Origin: an uncultured Holosporaceae bacterium
Lineage (GTDB): Bacteria; Pseudomonadota; Alphaproteobacteria; UBA3830; CASESI01
Assembly (NCBI GenBank): GCA_949290705.1
Contig: CASESI010000013.1
Location: 1 to 64,000 of the forward strand
Reading direction: 5' to 3'
DNA length: 64,000 nucleotides
Below the pieces are notes generated by a model. It saw nothing but the letters and a program-made list of their open reading frames with translations. It was not told where the DNA came from and did no database searches. Shown here piece after piece: positions 44,743 to 53,706 of the stretch (its first letter is position 1; the number at the start of each line of letters is the position of its first letter). Made by a program: the position numbers and the translations under genes.

Positions 44743-45219
44743 ATGAAAAAATATTTATATTTACTTGTGCCATTAACTTTTGGCATACTTGCTGGGAATA
44801 ATAACAATTTATTAAATGATGAATATTCATCATATTATGTAATAAAAGATTGAGAGATTTATACTGCTACAAAAGAAAATCCAACAATCCCAGTAACAAA
44901 GATAGAGGCACACGATAATGGGATAGATGATCTGTTATGGCTATCATCCTTCTGTCCACCGAATACTGTAATTCTAGCTAACATTTATGTTCCGAATTTA
45001 GATGCAGGAAAGATTCACGTCGAAATTGTAAATACATATTCTTTAAAAGAATACTTAGAAGAGATGAATTATCACCCAGATATAGAGCGTGTTACGCTGA
45101 CTTATAGAGGAAATTATAAAAATGCAAAAATCTCTGAAGAAGTTAGAGAGTGGTTAGAAAAAATTGAACAAGCTAGAGATATATTAAGACATAGAATGTA
45201 TTTGTCACGCAACTTTTAA
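44743..45219 (+). pseudogene. Secreted protein gene with in-frame TGA; paralog of the next gene
   Basis: The ATG follows AAGGA and opens a signal peptide (MKKYLYLLVPLTFGILAG) followed by an Asn run. After 36 codons there is TGA at 44851-44853, and the frame then stays open to TAA at 45217-45219 (158 codons in all). The next gene, 45267-45863, reads YVIKDGNVYTATE where this one reads YVIKD-stop-EIYTATK, so the stop replaces a Gly codon (GGA to TGA is one change). Both also share HxEIVNT near residue 115. A nonsense mutation is the simplest explanation; recoding of TGA is unlikely because TGA ends intact genes nearby. Confidence 0.75.
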
Positions 45220-45230
45220 CCTCTCTTTAA
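45216..45230. promoter_or_regulatory. TTAA-N7-TTAA box, candidate CtrA site
   Basis: TTAACCTCTCTTTAA, 36 bp before the start at 45267. The paralog upstream has a box at almost the same distance. Confidence 0.35.
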
Positions 45231-45266
45231 TGTCTTTGTACTAGGATCATAATAACGAAGGTTATT

Positions 45267-45863
45267 ATGAAACAGTACATTTTATTAACTCTTTTAAGTG
45301 CTTTTGCATTTGCTGGGAATAACAATTCATCATTCTACGTCATAAAAGATGGCAACGTCTATACCGCAACAGAGGCAGCCCCCTGTGTTCCTGTAAAGTA
45401 CGTAAGTAGAATGGATTATGCCACTCAATCTCGATTGATGACGAAATTATTCGAGAGCGATGAAAAGAACATTATTGATGATGTTCTATACGACTCTGTA
45501 TGGTATTACGATGATGATTATGTTGTACCGAAAGCTCATTATGAGATAGTAAATACAATGTCAGAGGAAGAACTCAAGGAATCACTTGGATTCAAGCGTG
45601 ATAAAAAAGACTGCTGGCTTTGCAGGAGAAATTCAGTATATTGCGAAGATATCCCTGCCTACACTGTTACTACTGACCCAAATAATGGCGGTAAATATTA
45701 TTTAGGAAAAGGATTTTTATCAACCAACGACGATTCTGATGAATATGGTATGATCCATAATACAGAGGTTGGAACTTGGCACGCAAAGGTTTCAGAATCG
45801 TTCAGACTGCTTAGGTGGAGATTTTACGCAATAAGATTTCCAACAACATTAAAAGATTACTAA
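45267..45863 (+). CDS. Secreted protein, unknown function (tandem paralog)
   Basis: A 198-residue protein with a signal peptide (MKQYILLTLLSAFAFAG, cleavage before NNNSS). The mature part is rich in Tyr and Asp, contains a CWLC pair and a third Cys (CRRNSVYC), and shares its first 45 residues and an EIVNT segment with the broken gene just upstream. No domain is recognised. The last four bases overlap the convergent rnhB. The shared AACGAAGG ribosome-site region supports a tandem duplication. Confidence 0.7.
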   Translation: MKQYILLTLLSAFAFAGNNNSSFYVIKDGNVYTATEAAPCVPVKYVSRMDYATQSRLMTKLFESDEKNIIDDVLYDSVWYYDDDYVVPKAHYEIVNTMSEEELKESLGFKRDKKDCWLCRRNSVYCEDIPAYTVTTDPNNGGKYYLGKGFLSTNDDSDEYGMIHNTEVGTWHAKVSESFRLLRWRFYAIRFPTTLKDY

Positions 45864-46495
45864 TCCTCACCAAGAATTTTTCTTATAGGTTTATAAGATT
45901 TTCTGTGGTACTTTGTAATACCAAATGTTTTGATTGCGTCGCTGTGTAGCTTGGTTCCGTACCCAACATTTTTGTTCCAACCGTAATTTGGGAATTCATT
46001 GTGCAACTGTTGCATTAAATTATCCCTCGTGACTTTCGCAATGATAGAGGCGATACTGATGAGCTTTGAAAACTCATCACCATCTATGATTGTGGAAATT
46101 TTGGCCGAAAAAGTTGGCTTTGCATTGCCATCGATAATAATAAGGTCATAGGTTTTGTGAAGGTCTTGAACAGCCCTTTCCATAGACACGAAGTTAGCAT
46201 TTCTAACGTTTAATTTATCTATTTCCTCTGGGTATGATATCCCAATCGAAAAGAGAAAATTTTTCGTTAAAAAGTTGTACATCGACTCTCGCTTTGGAAT
46301 AGAAAGTTTTTTGGAATCTTTGATCCACTTAAAATTTTCCTCTCCAACGACCGAGTTGATATAGTCATTAGATTTTTCAATTATCTCTGATAAATCTCCT
46401 GACTCAAAATTTGGAATGTCAATGTACACAGCGGAATTAAGCAAGGGCCCAGCCCAAGCGCCATATCCAACTTCGTCTATGCCTATTATTTTCAT
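45860..46495 (-). CDS. rnhB: Ribonuclease HII
   Basis: Removes misincorporated ribonucleotides and RNA primers from DNA. The 211-residue protein starts MKIIGIDEVGYGAWAGPLL, with the catalytic Asp and Glu of the family motif GIDExGRGxxAGP; Arg of that motif is Tyr here. Further conserved parts are DSKKLS, IIDGNAKP and SIIAKVTRDNLM. It converges on the secreted gene at 45267, sharing four bases. Confidence 0.93.
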   Translation of the reverse strand: MKIIGIDEVGYGAWAGPLLNSAVYIDIPNFESGDLSEIIEKSNDYINSVVGEENFKWIKDSKKLSIPKRESMYNFLTKNFLFSIGISYPEEIDKLNVRNANFVSMERAVQDLHKTYDLIIIDGNAKPTFSAKISTIIDGDEFSKLISIASIIAKVTRDNLMQQLHNEFPNYGWNKNVGYGTKLHSDAIKTFGITKYHRKSYKPIRKILGED

Positions 46496-46516
46496 TTTAG
46501 GTTTTTTATTTTATGA

Positions 46517-46545
46517 TTTATTTTATACACGAAGATTTGTATAAT
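46517..46545 (+). promoter_or_regulatory. Promoter of bamD
   Basis: TTTATT (46517-46522), 17-bp spacer, TATAAT (46540-46545); the ATG at 46554 follows after 8 nt, so the transcript would be leaderless or nearly so. Confidence 0.5.
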
Positions 46546-46553
46546 CAATAATT

Positions 46554-47300
46554 ATGAAAAGATTTAATAAACTGTGGGTCATACCTTGTTTTTTCCTTGC
46601 GTCATGCCATGATGTTGATAAAACAAAATATCAAAACATGAAAGCTGAGGAAATTTATAAAGTTGCGCATGAACATATGAAAATTTCTGCGTACCCAGAG
46701 GCCGCTGATGAATTCCTTGAAATAGAGCGCCAGTTCCCATATTCCGAGCTTGCAATACGCGGCAGGATCATGGGGGCATATTGTTACTATAGATCTAATA
46801 ATTTCCGTGAAGCTGTCAGGAATTTAAAGATCTTTATCGCATACCACCCTGTGCATAGAAATATAGATTATGTATATTATTTGCTTGGTATGTCACTTTT
46901 GGGACAAATCACAACCTCCCAAAGGTCAACGGATGTAACAACCGAGGCAAGAGATGTTTTTCGCCTTATTGTGAACCGTTTTAAAACGAGTATATATTTT
47001 AAAGACTCGTACGAAAAAATGAGGTATCTAAACGATATACTCGCAAATTACGAAATGAACGTTGGAAGGTATTATCAATCCGATAACAACTTTATAGCTG
47101 CCCTACCAAGATTCCAGAGTGTTATAAATAACCATTCTGAGACTGCTGTTTTTAGCGAGGCAATTTTTAGGGTGATAGAAAGCTTAGTCGCCCTTGGGCT
47201 TACAAACGATGCTGTGAAATTTTATAATAAATATTCCATGCTTAAAAATGATTGGATGAAACGTGCAGCAAAACTTTTGAACATAGTATATAAACATTAA
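46554..47300 (+). CDS. bamD: Outer-membrane assembly lipoprotein BamD
   Basis: An essential partner of BamA in inserting beta-barrel proteins. The 248-residue protein has a lipoprotein signal with lipobox LASC (Cys about residue 18) and tetratricopeptide repeats (about 35-235) with the family pattern YPEAADEFLEIERQFPYSELA, shown here only as its core. The length is normal. dnaB follows after 20 bp. No ribosome site is visible before the ATG. Confidence 0.9.
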   Translation: MKRFNKLWVIPCFFLASCHDVDKTKYQNMKAEEIYKVAHEHMKISAYPEAADEFLEIERQFPYSELAIRGRIMGAYCYYRSNNFREAVRNLKIFIAYHPVHRNIDYVYYLLGMSLLGQITTSQRSTDVTTEARDVFRLIVNRFKTSIYFKDSYEKMRYLNDILANYEMNVGRYYQSDNNFIAALPRFQSVINNHSETAVFSEAIFRVIESLVALGLTNDAVKFYNKYSMLKNDWMKRAAKLLNIVYKH

Positions 47301-47320
47301 GTTTTAAGAGATTATCTTTT

Positions 47321-48712
47321 ATGATTACAAAACTTAAGAACGACAGAATCCTTCCACATAATGATGAAGCAGAACAGGCTTTGCTTGGATCTCTGCTTTT
47401 GAATAATGCCTCGTATGAAAAAGTTGGAGAAATGCTCGCCCCTGAATATTTCTCGAATGAGCTGCACCAAAAAATTTATGAAGCGATGTCAAAACTGATT
47501 CTTAAAGGGGAAATTGCGGATCCTATCACCTTGAAGAATTATCTTCATTTTGAGGATATCGACATAGAACAGTATCTGCTTGATATTGCAGAATCAGTTG
47601 TGGGAATTGAAAATATAGTCGATTATGCGAAAATCGTCTACGATCTTTATGTAAGAAGGCAACTTATAAACATAGGGGAAGACATCGTCCGTGACGCAAA
47701 TGATTACAACATAGATGAAATCGTTGATGAACAAATTGATCGCGCAGAAAAAAAATTATTCGACCTTGCGTCCGGGAAAGTTGAAAATCGCCTTACAGAT
47801 ATAAATTCCGCCCTTACAATCGCGATCAGCAATGCAGAGCGTGCTTTTAACCGTGATGCAAGCGTTACAGGTGTTACAACAGGACTTATTGATCTTGATA
47901 AAAACCTAGGCGGTCTGCATAAGTCGGACCTTATCGTTCTCGCAGGTCGTCCATCGATGGGAAAGACGGCACTTGCTACAAATATCGCGTTTAATGCTGC
48001 GCTTGATATTTTGAAAGGAAAGCGGAATGGCGGGGTTGCTTTCTTTTCCCTTGAAATGTCATCCGAACAACTTGCAACAAGAATCCTTGCCGAGGAAGCT
48101 GGGATTTCTTCTGAAAAAATACGTAAGGGTGAAATACGGAAAGATGATTTTCCGAAATTCATTGATATAAGCCGAAAGCTTTCTGAAATGCCGCTTTACA
48201 TTGACGACACACCGGCACTTAGTATTCCGTCATTAAGAACGAGAGCACGCCGAATAAAACGCAAGAAAGGCCTTGATTTAATTGTTGTCGACTACCTACA
48301 ATTGATGACTTCTGGAAATAATATTGACAATCGTGTTCTTGAAATTTCGGAAATTACAAGGTCATTGAAGGCAATCGCAAAGGAATTGGATGTCCCTATC
48401 CTTGCACTTTCCCAATTGTCCCGTGCAGTTGAACAAAGGGATGATAAACGTCCGCAACTTTCCGACCTTAGGGAATCTGGATCCATCGAACAGGATGCAG
48501 ACGTTGTGCTGTTTGTTTTCCGTGAGGAGTATTACCTGTCCAGAACCCAACCTCAGGAAGGAACTGAAAAGCATATGGTTTGGCAGCAAAAAATGTCGGA
48601 GATTTATAACCTTGCAGAAGTTATTGTTGCAAAACAAAGACATGGTCCAATCGGCACTGTGAAATTATTTTTCGATAGTTCTCTTACTAAATTCGGGAAT
48701 TTATCGAAATAA
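47321..48712 (+). CDS. dnaB: Replicative DNA helicase DnaB
   Basis: The hexameric helicase that opens the replication fork. The 463-residue protein has the N-terminal helical domain (HNDEAEQALLGSLLLNN), a linker, and the RecA-like domain with Walker A AGRPSMGKTALA, FFSLEMSSEQLA, Walker B LIVVDYLQLM, ALSQLSRAVEQRDDKRP and DLRESGSIEQDADVV. It appears complete, without an intein. It lies downstream of bamD and probably shares its transcript. Confidence 0.97.
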   Translation: MITKLKNDRILPHNDEAEQALLGSLLLNNASYEKVGEMLAPEYFSNELHQKIYEAMSKLILKGEIADPITLKNYLHFEDIDIEQYLLDIAESVVGIENIVDYAKIVYDLYVRRQLINIGEDIVRDANDYNIDEIVDEQIDRAEKKLFDLASGKVENRLTDINSALTIAISNAERAFNRDASVTGVTTGLIDLDKNLGGLHKSDLIVLAGRPSMGKTALATNIAFNAALDILKGKRNGGVAFFSLEMSSEQLATRILAEEAGISSEKIRKGEIRKDDFPKFIDISRKLSEMPLYIDDTPALSIPSLRTRARRIKRKKGLDLIVVDYLQLMTSGNNIDNRVLEISEITRSLKAIAKELDVPILALSQLSRAVEQRDDKRPQLSDLRESGSIEQDADVVLFVFREEYYLSRTQPQEGTEKHMVWQQKMSEIYNLAEVIVAKQRHGPIGTVKLFFDSSLTKFGNLSK

Positions 48713-48747
48713 TTATTGAAATTTTCTAGTTTTTCTTTATATTTTAA

Positions 48748-49189
48748 CCATATTTAGGAAAAATTCTCGCTGATTTCTTTTCATCTAGAGAAATAATACT
48801 TCGAGAATATAATATTGAACAAGATCCTTGTAATCACAAATTTGAATTAATCAATTGGTATGAATTGAATTTCTCATTTTTTGAAGAAGCAAATTTTGCG
48901 CTAAATCAACATCCAGAAATTGCAGAATATTTTGATATAGTGGAGTGCTCCAATGGAGATGATGATCTATATTGGATAATAATGCTTAAATCAGAACTAC
49001 AAAAAATTTATTCGTATTATAAACAGATCAACGACGGAGTATCAGCAAATATCGGTAAAAGAGTGCCTTAAAACCCATAAATCTGTAACTGATAGAAGAG
49101 GAATTCCTCTTGTTTTGACAAGGAGAATTAACAAACAATTGGGACTTGAAGATAATATGTGGAAAATGAAAGTTATTTCAGAAGAATAA
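48748..49189 (+). pseudogene. Gene remnant with frameshift, unknown function
   Basis: From 48748 to the TAA at 49069-49071 one frame is open (about 107 codons) but has no ATG at its start. From about 49020 a second frame carries on (for example VKECLKTHKSVTDRRGIPLV) to TAA at 49187-49189. Together they look like a single protein of at least 140 residues that lost its 5' end and suffered a frameshift near 49030-49060. No family is recognised. This explains most of the 552 bp between dnaB and the next gene; the rest is AT-rich. Confidence 0.45.
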
Positions 49190-49212
49190 TTTTCCTTTCT
49201 ACACAAAAATAC

Positions 49213-49241
49213 TTGACATTGCTATTTGTTTAGTTGATAAT
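49213..49241 (+). promoter_or_regulatory. Near-consensus promoter of the secreted protein at 49265
   Basis: TTGACA (49213-49218), 17-bp spacer, GATAAT (49236-49241). It is the closest match to the sigma-70 consensus among the secreted-protein genes of the window. Confidence 0.75.
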
Positions 49242-49264
49242 ATCATTGGAGTTAAAAAACAACA

Positions 49265-50113
49265 ATGAAAACTAAATATATGGCAATTTTTGCCCTTTTA
49301 TCGTCCGTTTCGTTTGGAATGAACAATAATCTTGATAATATGAAATACGAAAATCAAATTCTTTATGGAGAATTTACAGCTAGGGTGCGTCCAGGGGAAA
49401 CAGGGGATGAACAACAGGATGTTAAACCTTCCGCTGAACCAACGACACTCGGTTATTTGAAAACATTGGGATTTGATTTTTACAATGACGTTTATAACAC
49501 TGTGCAACATCCTATCAACGGTATTGCAAGTTTTATCGGAGGAATTGGTACATCATTACAAGAAGTAAGCAAATCATTTAAGACTTTTTCAACAAAACAA
49601 GAAACTGATGATATTCAATTGCGAACATATGAGAGATTTTCTAAAAATATAGGAACAAGTGTAGAACATTTATTTAATGCTTGCGGTGCATTAGTTGTTG
49701 ATTCAGCATGGAATGGAATCGCAAAAACCGGCTTTTACCTCGTAAAAGATCCTATTTTCCTCGTCGGGCACACATTATACAATTCTTATAATTTTGGTGT
49801 AAGTTCAATAAAATCTATTTGGAATGGTGCATGTAATGCTTATAATTTTAGTGTAAATTCAATAAAATCTGCATTGGATTTTTATAAAAATCATAAAATA
49901 GTACTAAACACAATTATTATTACAAGTGCGGCATTTGGAGGAGCATGTTATGTTTATGGTCTTCCTGCCACAACTGAAGCAATACTCAACGGTATGATTT
50001 ATGCAAAAAACACAATATATAGCTGGGGTAAATATTTGTCCGGAGTTCTTTCATCCGCATATTCAGCAGTAAAAACAGCTTATTATGAAAAAACCATAAC
50101 TGTTTGTTTTTAA
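49265..50113 (+). CDS. Secreted protein with hydrophobic segments and 18-residue repeat
   Basis: A 282-residue protein with a signal peptide (MKTKYMAIFALLSSVSFG) and an Asn-rich start of the mature part, as in other exported proteins here. Residues about 174-209 contain two copies of an 18-residue unit (YNFGVSSIKSIWNGACNA, then YNFSVNSIKSALDFYKNH), also visible in DNA as two 32-bp copies (49785-49816 and 49839-49870) with two mismatches. A hydrophobic helix with Gly/Ala follows (about 215-235). The pattern would suit a membrane-inserting protein, but no family is recognised. GGAG precedes the ATG. Confidence 0.7.
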   Translation: MKTKYMAIFALLSSVSFGMNNNLDNMKYENQILYGEFTARVRPGETGDEQQDVKPSAEPTTLGYLKTLGFDFYNDVYNTVQHPINGIASFIGGIGTSLQEVSKSFKTFSTKQETDDIQLRTYERFSKNIGTSVEHLFNACGALVVDSAWNGIAKTGFYLVKDPIFLVGHTLYNSYNFGVSSIKSIWNGACNAYNFSVNSIKSALDFYKNHKIVLNTIIITSAAFGGACYVYGLPATTEAILNGMIYAKNTIYSWGKYLSGVLSSAYSAVKTAYYEKTITVCF

Positions 50114-50140
50114 TAAAAAAAATTTTAAATTTTGAATTTT

Positions 50141-50614
50141 TTAAATATATTCTATTTTTGTGATTTCGTAATTCTTTTCTCCTCCTGGAGTTTTTATAAG
50201 AATTATATCTCCTTTTGTTTTTCCAATTAATCCTTTTGCAATTGGAGAGGTAAAAGATATATATCCGCGCTTGATATCCGATTCGTCTATACCAACAATT
50301 TTATAAGTAATCGAAATGTCATCATCAAGGTCATCAACGGTTATAGTAGTCCCAAATTTCACGTCATCACCCTGTAACTTTTTCACATCGATAACTTCCG
50401 CCCTTGAAAGTTTTGCCTCCAAGTCAGCAATCTTACCTTCTATAAAGCTCTGTTTCTCTTTTGCAGAATGATACTCGGCATTTTCGGACAAATCCCCAAG
50501 TTCTCTTGCTGCCTGAATTGCAGCTATAATAGACGGTCTTTCAACATTTTTAAGGTTATTCAATTCATATCTCATTGCGTTAAAACCTTCAGGTGTCATA
50601 GGATATTTTTGCAT
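50141..50614 (-). CDS. greA: Transcription elongation factor GreA
   Basis: Reactivates backtracked RNA polymerase by stimulating transcript cleavage. The 157-residue protein has the N-terminal coiled coil with the acidic tip in ARELGDLSENAEYHSAKE and the C-terminal domain with ISFTSPIAKGLIGKTKGD. The start at 50614 follows GGAGG; an in-frame ATG four codons upstream would overlap that site. It lies 40 bp before the convergent secreted gene's end and just after hppA. Confidence 0.95.
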   Translation of the reverse strand: MQKYPMTPEGFNAMRYELNNLKNVERPSIIAAIQAARELGDLSENAEYHSAKEKQSFIEGKIADLEAKLSRAEVIDVKKLQGDDVKFGTTITVDDLDDDISITYKIVGIDESDIKRGYISFTSPIAKGLIGKTKGDIILIKTPGGEKNYEITKIEYI

Positions 50615-50653
50615 TTTCGCCTCCAAATAAAAAAAGAAAAAGTAAAGAAAAAA

Positions 50654-52726
50654 TTATCTTGAAACTATAATCAATATAAGCAAAGCAACGATGTTCAAAA
50701 TTTTGATCATAGGGTTCACTGCAGGTCCAGCTGTATCCTTGTATGGGTCACCGACTGTATCACCTGTAACAGCAGCTTTATGAGCTTCTGATCCCTTTCC
50801 ACCAAAATTTCCACTCTCGATATATTTCTTTGCGTTATCCCAAGCTCCGCCTCCTGATGTCATAGAAATTGCTACGAAAATACCAGTAACGATTGTTCCA
50901 AGCAACATAGCACCAAGGCTTGCGAAAGCAGAAGATTGACCTCCGATATACAAAACCACATAGTACAAAATGAATGGCACAAGAACAGGCAACAACGAAG
51001 GAATAATCATTTCCTTGATTGCAGCTTGGGTCAAAATATCCACAGCTTTCTTGTAATCAGGTTTTGCTTTTCCTTCCATAATTCCCTTGATCTCTTTGAA
51101 TTGTCTTCTCACTTCAACGACAACTGCACCTCCTGCTCTTCCAACTGCTTTCATACCGAAAGAAGAGAACAAGTAAGGCAAAGCTCCACCGATGAACAAT
51201 CCAACCATCACATATGGATTTCCAAGATCGAAGTTGATCATCAAATCAGAGAAATAATGAGCCAAATCCTTTGTGTATGCAGCAAACAAAACCAAAGATG
51301 CCAAACCAGCAGAACCGATTGCATATCCCTTTGTAATTGCTTTTGTTGTATTTCCAACAGCATCCAAAGCATCCGTTACTGTACGAACATTCTCAGGCAT
51401 ATTGCTCATCTCTGCAATTCCACCTGCGTTATCTGTCACAGGACCATAAGCATCAAGTGTCACAACGATACCTGCAAGTGCAAGCATAGACGTTGCAGCA
51501 ATAGCAATACCAAAAAGTCCTCCTGCAACATACGAAGCAACGATTCCAAAACAAATAATGATCACAGGAATTGTTGTTGATTCCATAGAAACAGCTAAAC
51601 CTTGAATGATATTTGTTGCATGTCCTGTTGTTGAAGCCTCTGCGATACTTTTTACTGGCCTATATGCCGTTGAAGTGTAATACTCCGTCACAACAACCAA
51701 TAATGCTGTCACGAAAATACCGATCACAGCGCAAACAAACAAATCAGATCCAGTAATCATGAAATTGTCTATTGTCTTGAATTTGGTTGAGAATCCAATA
51801 TACTTTGCAATTCCAACACCAACCAAAATCACAGATATCAATGTTGTCGAAAAGAAACCTTTATATAATGCTGACATGATATTCTTTGATTTTCCAAGTT
51901 TCACGAACATAGATCCAATGATTGATGCGAAAATACAAATACCAGCAATCAACAAAGGCAACAAAGTCATTGTCCTTTCTGTATCACCCATAAAGAATAT
52001 TCCTGACAAGATCATTGTTGCAGAAATTGTAACGATATATGTCTCGAAAAGGTCGGCAGCCATACCAGCACAATCTCCAACGTTATCACCAACGTTATCA
52101 GCAATAACACCAGGATTCCTTGGATCATCTTCTGGGATACCAGCTTCGATCTTACCAACCAAGTCTGCCCCAACATCTGCACCTTTTGTGAAAATTCCAC
52201 CACCAAGTCTTGCGAATATAGAAATCAAGGAAGCACCAAAGCTCATCGTCAAAATTGACTCTGATATCAATGCACGTGCGCATCCAATCGATGACAAGAA
52301 CATGTAATATCCTGTAATTCCGATAAGGCCAAGACCAACAACCATAAATCCTGTGATAGAACCTGATTTATAAGCAACTGACAAAGCATGGTCAAGTCCT
52401 TTCTTTGCTGCCTCAGCAGTCCTGACGTTTGCACGAACAGAAACATTCATACCAAGATATCCGCAAACACCTGATAATAATGCTCCAAGCAAGAAACCAA
52501 CAGCAGGATATATTCCCATTAAAACCCATATAAGCACCAACACAACTATACCTACCATAAAGATACACCTGTATTGTCTGTTTAAATAAGCAGAAGCGCC
52601 AGCCTGAATTGCATGTGCGATCTCCTGCATTTTCTCTGATCCTTGAGAAATCCCAAAGACGTGTCTAAATGCGATTAATCCAAAAATTAAAGCGCAGATA
52701 GAAGCTATCATAACTAGTACTAACAT
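50654..52726 (-). CDS. hppA: K+-independent membrane H+-pyrophosphatase
   Basis: Couples hydrolysis of PPi to proton pumping across the inner membrane. The 690-residue protein has about 16 hydrophobic helices, the catalytic region [19 protein letters not shown] then [20 protein letters not shown], and [10 protein letters not shown], where Lys marks the K+-independent subfamily (Ala in K+-dependent enzymes). The ATG at 52726 is chosen; GTG codons at 52735 and 52738 are alternatives. With ppdK, which makes or uses PPi, it suggests that PPi matters in the energy budget. greA follows 39 bp downstream. Confidence 0.96.
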   Translation of the reverse strand: MLVLVMIASICALIFGLIAFRHVFGISQGSEKMQEIAHAIQAGASAYLNRQYRCIFMVGIVVLVLIWVLMGIYPAVGFLLGALLSGVCGYLGMNVSVRANVRTAEAAKKGLDHALSVAYKSGSITGFMVVGLGLIGITGYYMFLSSIGCARALISESILTMSFGASLISIFARLGGGIFTKGADVGADLVGKIEAGIPEDDPRNPGVIADNVGDNVGDCAGMAADLFETYIVTISATMILSGIFFMGDTERTMTLLPLLIAGICIFASIIGSMFVKLGKSKNIMSALYKGFFSTTLISVILVGVGIAKYIGFSTKFKTIDNFMITGSDLFVCAVIGIFVTALLVVVTEYYTSTAYRPVKSIAEASTTGHATNIIQGLAVSMESTTIPVIIICFGIVASYVAGGLFGIAIAATSMLALAGIVVTLDAYGPVTDNAGGIAEMSNMPENVRTVTDALDAVGNTTKAITKGYAIGSAGLASLVLFAAYTKDLAHYFSDLMINFDLGNPYVMVGLFIGGALPYLFSSFGMKAVGRAGGAVVVEVRRQFKEIKGIMEGKAKPDYKKAVDILTQAAIKEMIIPSLLPVLVPFILYYVVLYIGGQSSAFASLGAMLLGTIVTGIFVAISMTSGGGAWDNAKKYIESGNFGGKGSEAHKAAVTGDTVGDPYKDTAGPAVNPMIKILNIVALLILIIVSR

Positions 52727-52788
52727 AATTATCACCACTTTAAAATATATAACATTTTATACATTTTTTCCATTTTACTAAAGAAAAA

Positions 52789-52803
52789 TTAACGAAAAAT
52801 TAA
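52789..52803. promoter_or_regulatory. TTAA-N7-TTAA box, candidate CtrA site
   Basis: TTAACGAAAAATTAA between pssA and hppA, 63 bp before the hppA start. Confidence 0.3.
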
Positions 52804-52831
52804 AATAAAAAAATAATTTAAATATCACAAA

Positions 52832-53629
52832 TTAATCAGAAATATTTTTATCATCTTTTGATAAATCCGAAGAATTTAATTTTTTTAAGTACCTTTTATG
52901 GCTTAATGGAATTGATAATATATAAAGGATGGAAATTGCAACCATGGTCCACCAAAGCTTTGTCATCATGCATATCACCAATATCCCGATCAATAGCACA
53001 CATAAAGAAACCGATGAATTCGTGATCTTAAAATTTTTAAACACGAACGTTCTGATCTTGCTTACCATCAAAATCCCAGAGAATAAAAATGATATCACTA
53101 AATACAGTGGAGATATACTTCCCGTATTCTCAGTTGCCAACGCCAATATCATAGGAAACACTGCGCAAATAGCACCGGCAGGGGCAGGAACACCAACAGA
53201 ATAATCATGCTCCCACACTTGTTCTTCTTTTTCTGGGTAAAATTTTGTTGAATTAAATCGTGCCAACCTTAACCCGGAACATATAATAAAAAACAAAGAA
53301 ACTCCCCAACCAAACTCTCCAATCATCCTTAGGCTTACAATATACCCAATAACCGCAGGAGAAACACCGAAATTCACAAAGTCAGCAAGAGAATCAAGTT
53401 CTGCGCCAAAATGAGATGTAACCCCCATATACCGCGCCAATCTTCCATCTGTTGCATCAAGAACAGCAGAAAACAAAAGGCATAAAATCGCGAAATCTAA
53501 CTGTCCAGATAATGAAAACTTAATTGCCGTCAATCCTACACAAAGTGCAGAAAGAGTAACCATGTTTGGAATAAATCTTTTTAAAGTTATGTCCTGAGAC
53601 TTTTTTTTGAATTTAAATTTTCTCTGCAT
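52832..53629 (-). CDS. pssA: CDP-diacylglycerol-serine O-phosphatidyltransferase
   Basis: Makes phosphatidylserine, precursor of phosphatidylethanolamine, at the inner membrane. The 265-residue protein has the CDP-alcohol phosphotransferase motif spread over DATDGRLAR and GAELDSLADFVNFG (D-x2-D-G-x2-A-R-x8-G-x3-D-x3-D) and about seven hydrophobic helices. The usual neighbour psd (decarboxylase) is not in the window. The C-terminal tail is charged. It lies between murJ and hppA on the same strand. Confidence 0.93.
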   Translation of the reverse strand: MQRKFKFKKKSQDITLKRFIPNMVTLSALCVGLTAIKFSLSGQLDFAILCLLFSAVLDATDGRLARYMGVTSHFGAELDSLADFVNFGVSPAVIGYIVSLRMIGEFGWGVSLFFIICSGLRLARFNSTKFYPEKEEQVWEHDYSVGVPAPAGAICAVFPMILALATENTGSISPLYLVISFLFSGILMVSKIRTFVFKNFKITNSSVSLCVLLIGILVICMMTKLWWTMVAISILYILSIPLSHKRYLKKLNSSDLSKDDKNISD

Positions 53630-53706
53630 TTTTCGAAAATTCTTTAAAACTCTGATAGTTTATCACATTCCAAACAAAAAAGAATTACAGAAAATAAAAC
53701 AAAATT

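Noticed and set aside
44851-44853. Possible recoding of TGA as an amino acid, because two broken genes carry internal TGA
   Set aside because: Intact genes in the window (for example those ending at 5077 and 17536) use TGA as their stop, and Trp is coded by TGG throughout.
50936-52307. Long plus-strand open frames opposite hppA
   Set aside because: They mirror the codon pattern of hppA on the other strand and have low-quality His/Cys/Ser-rich translations.
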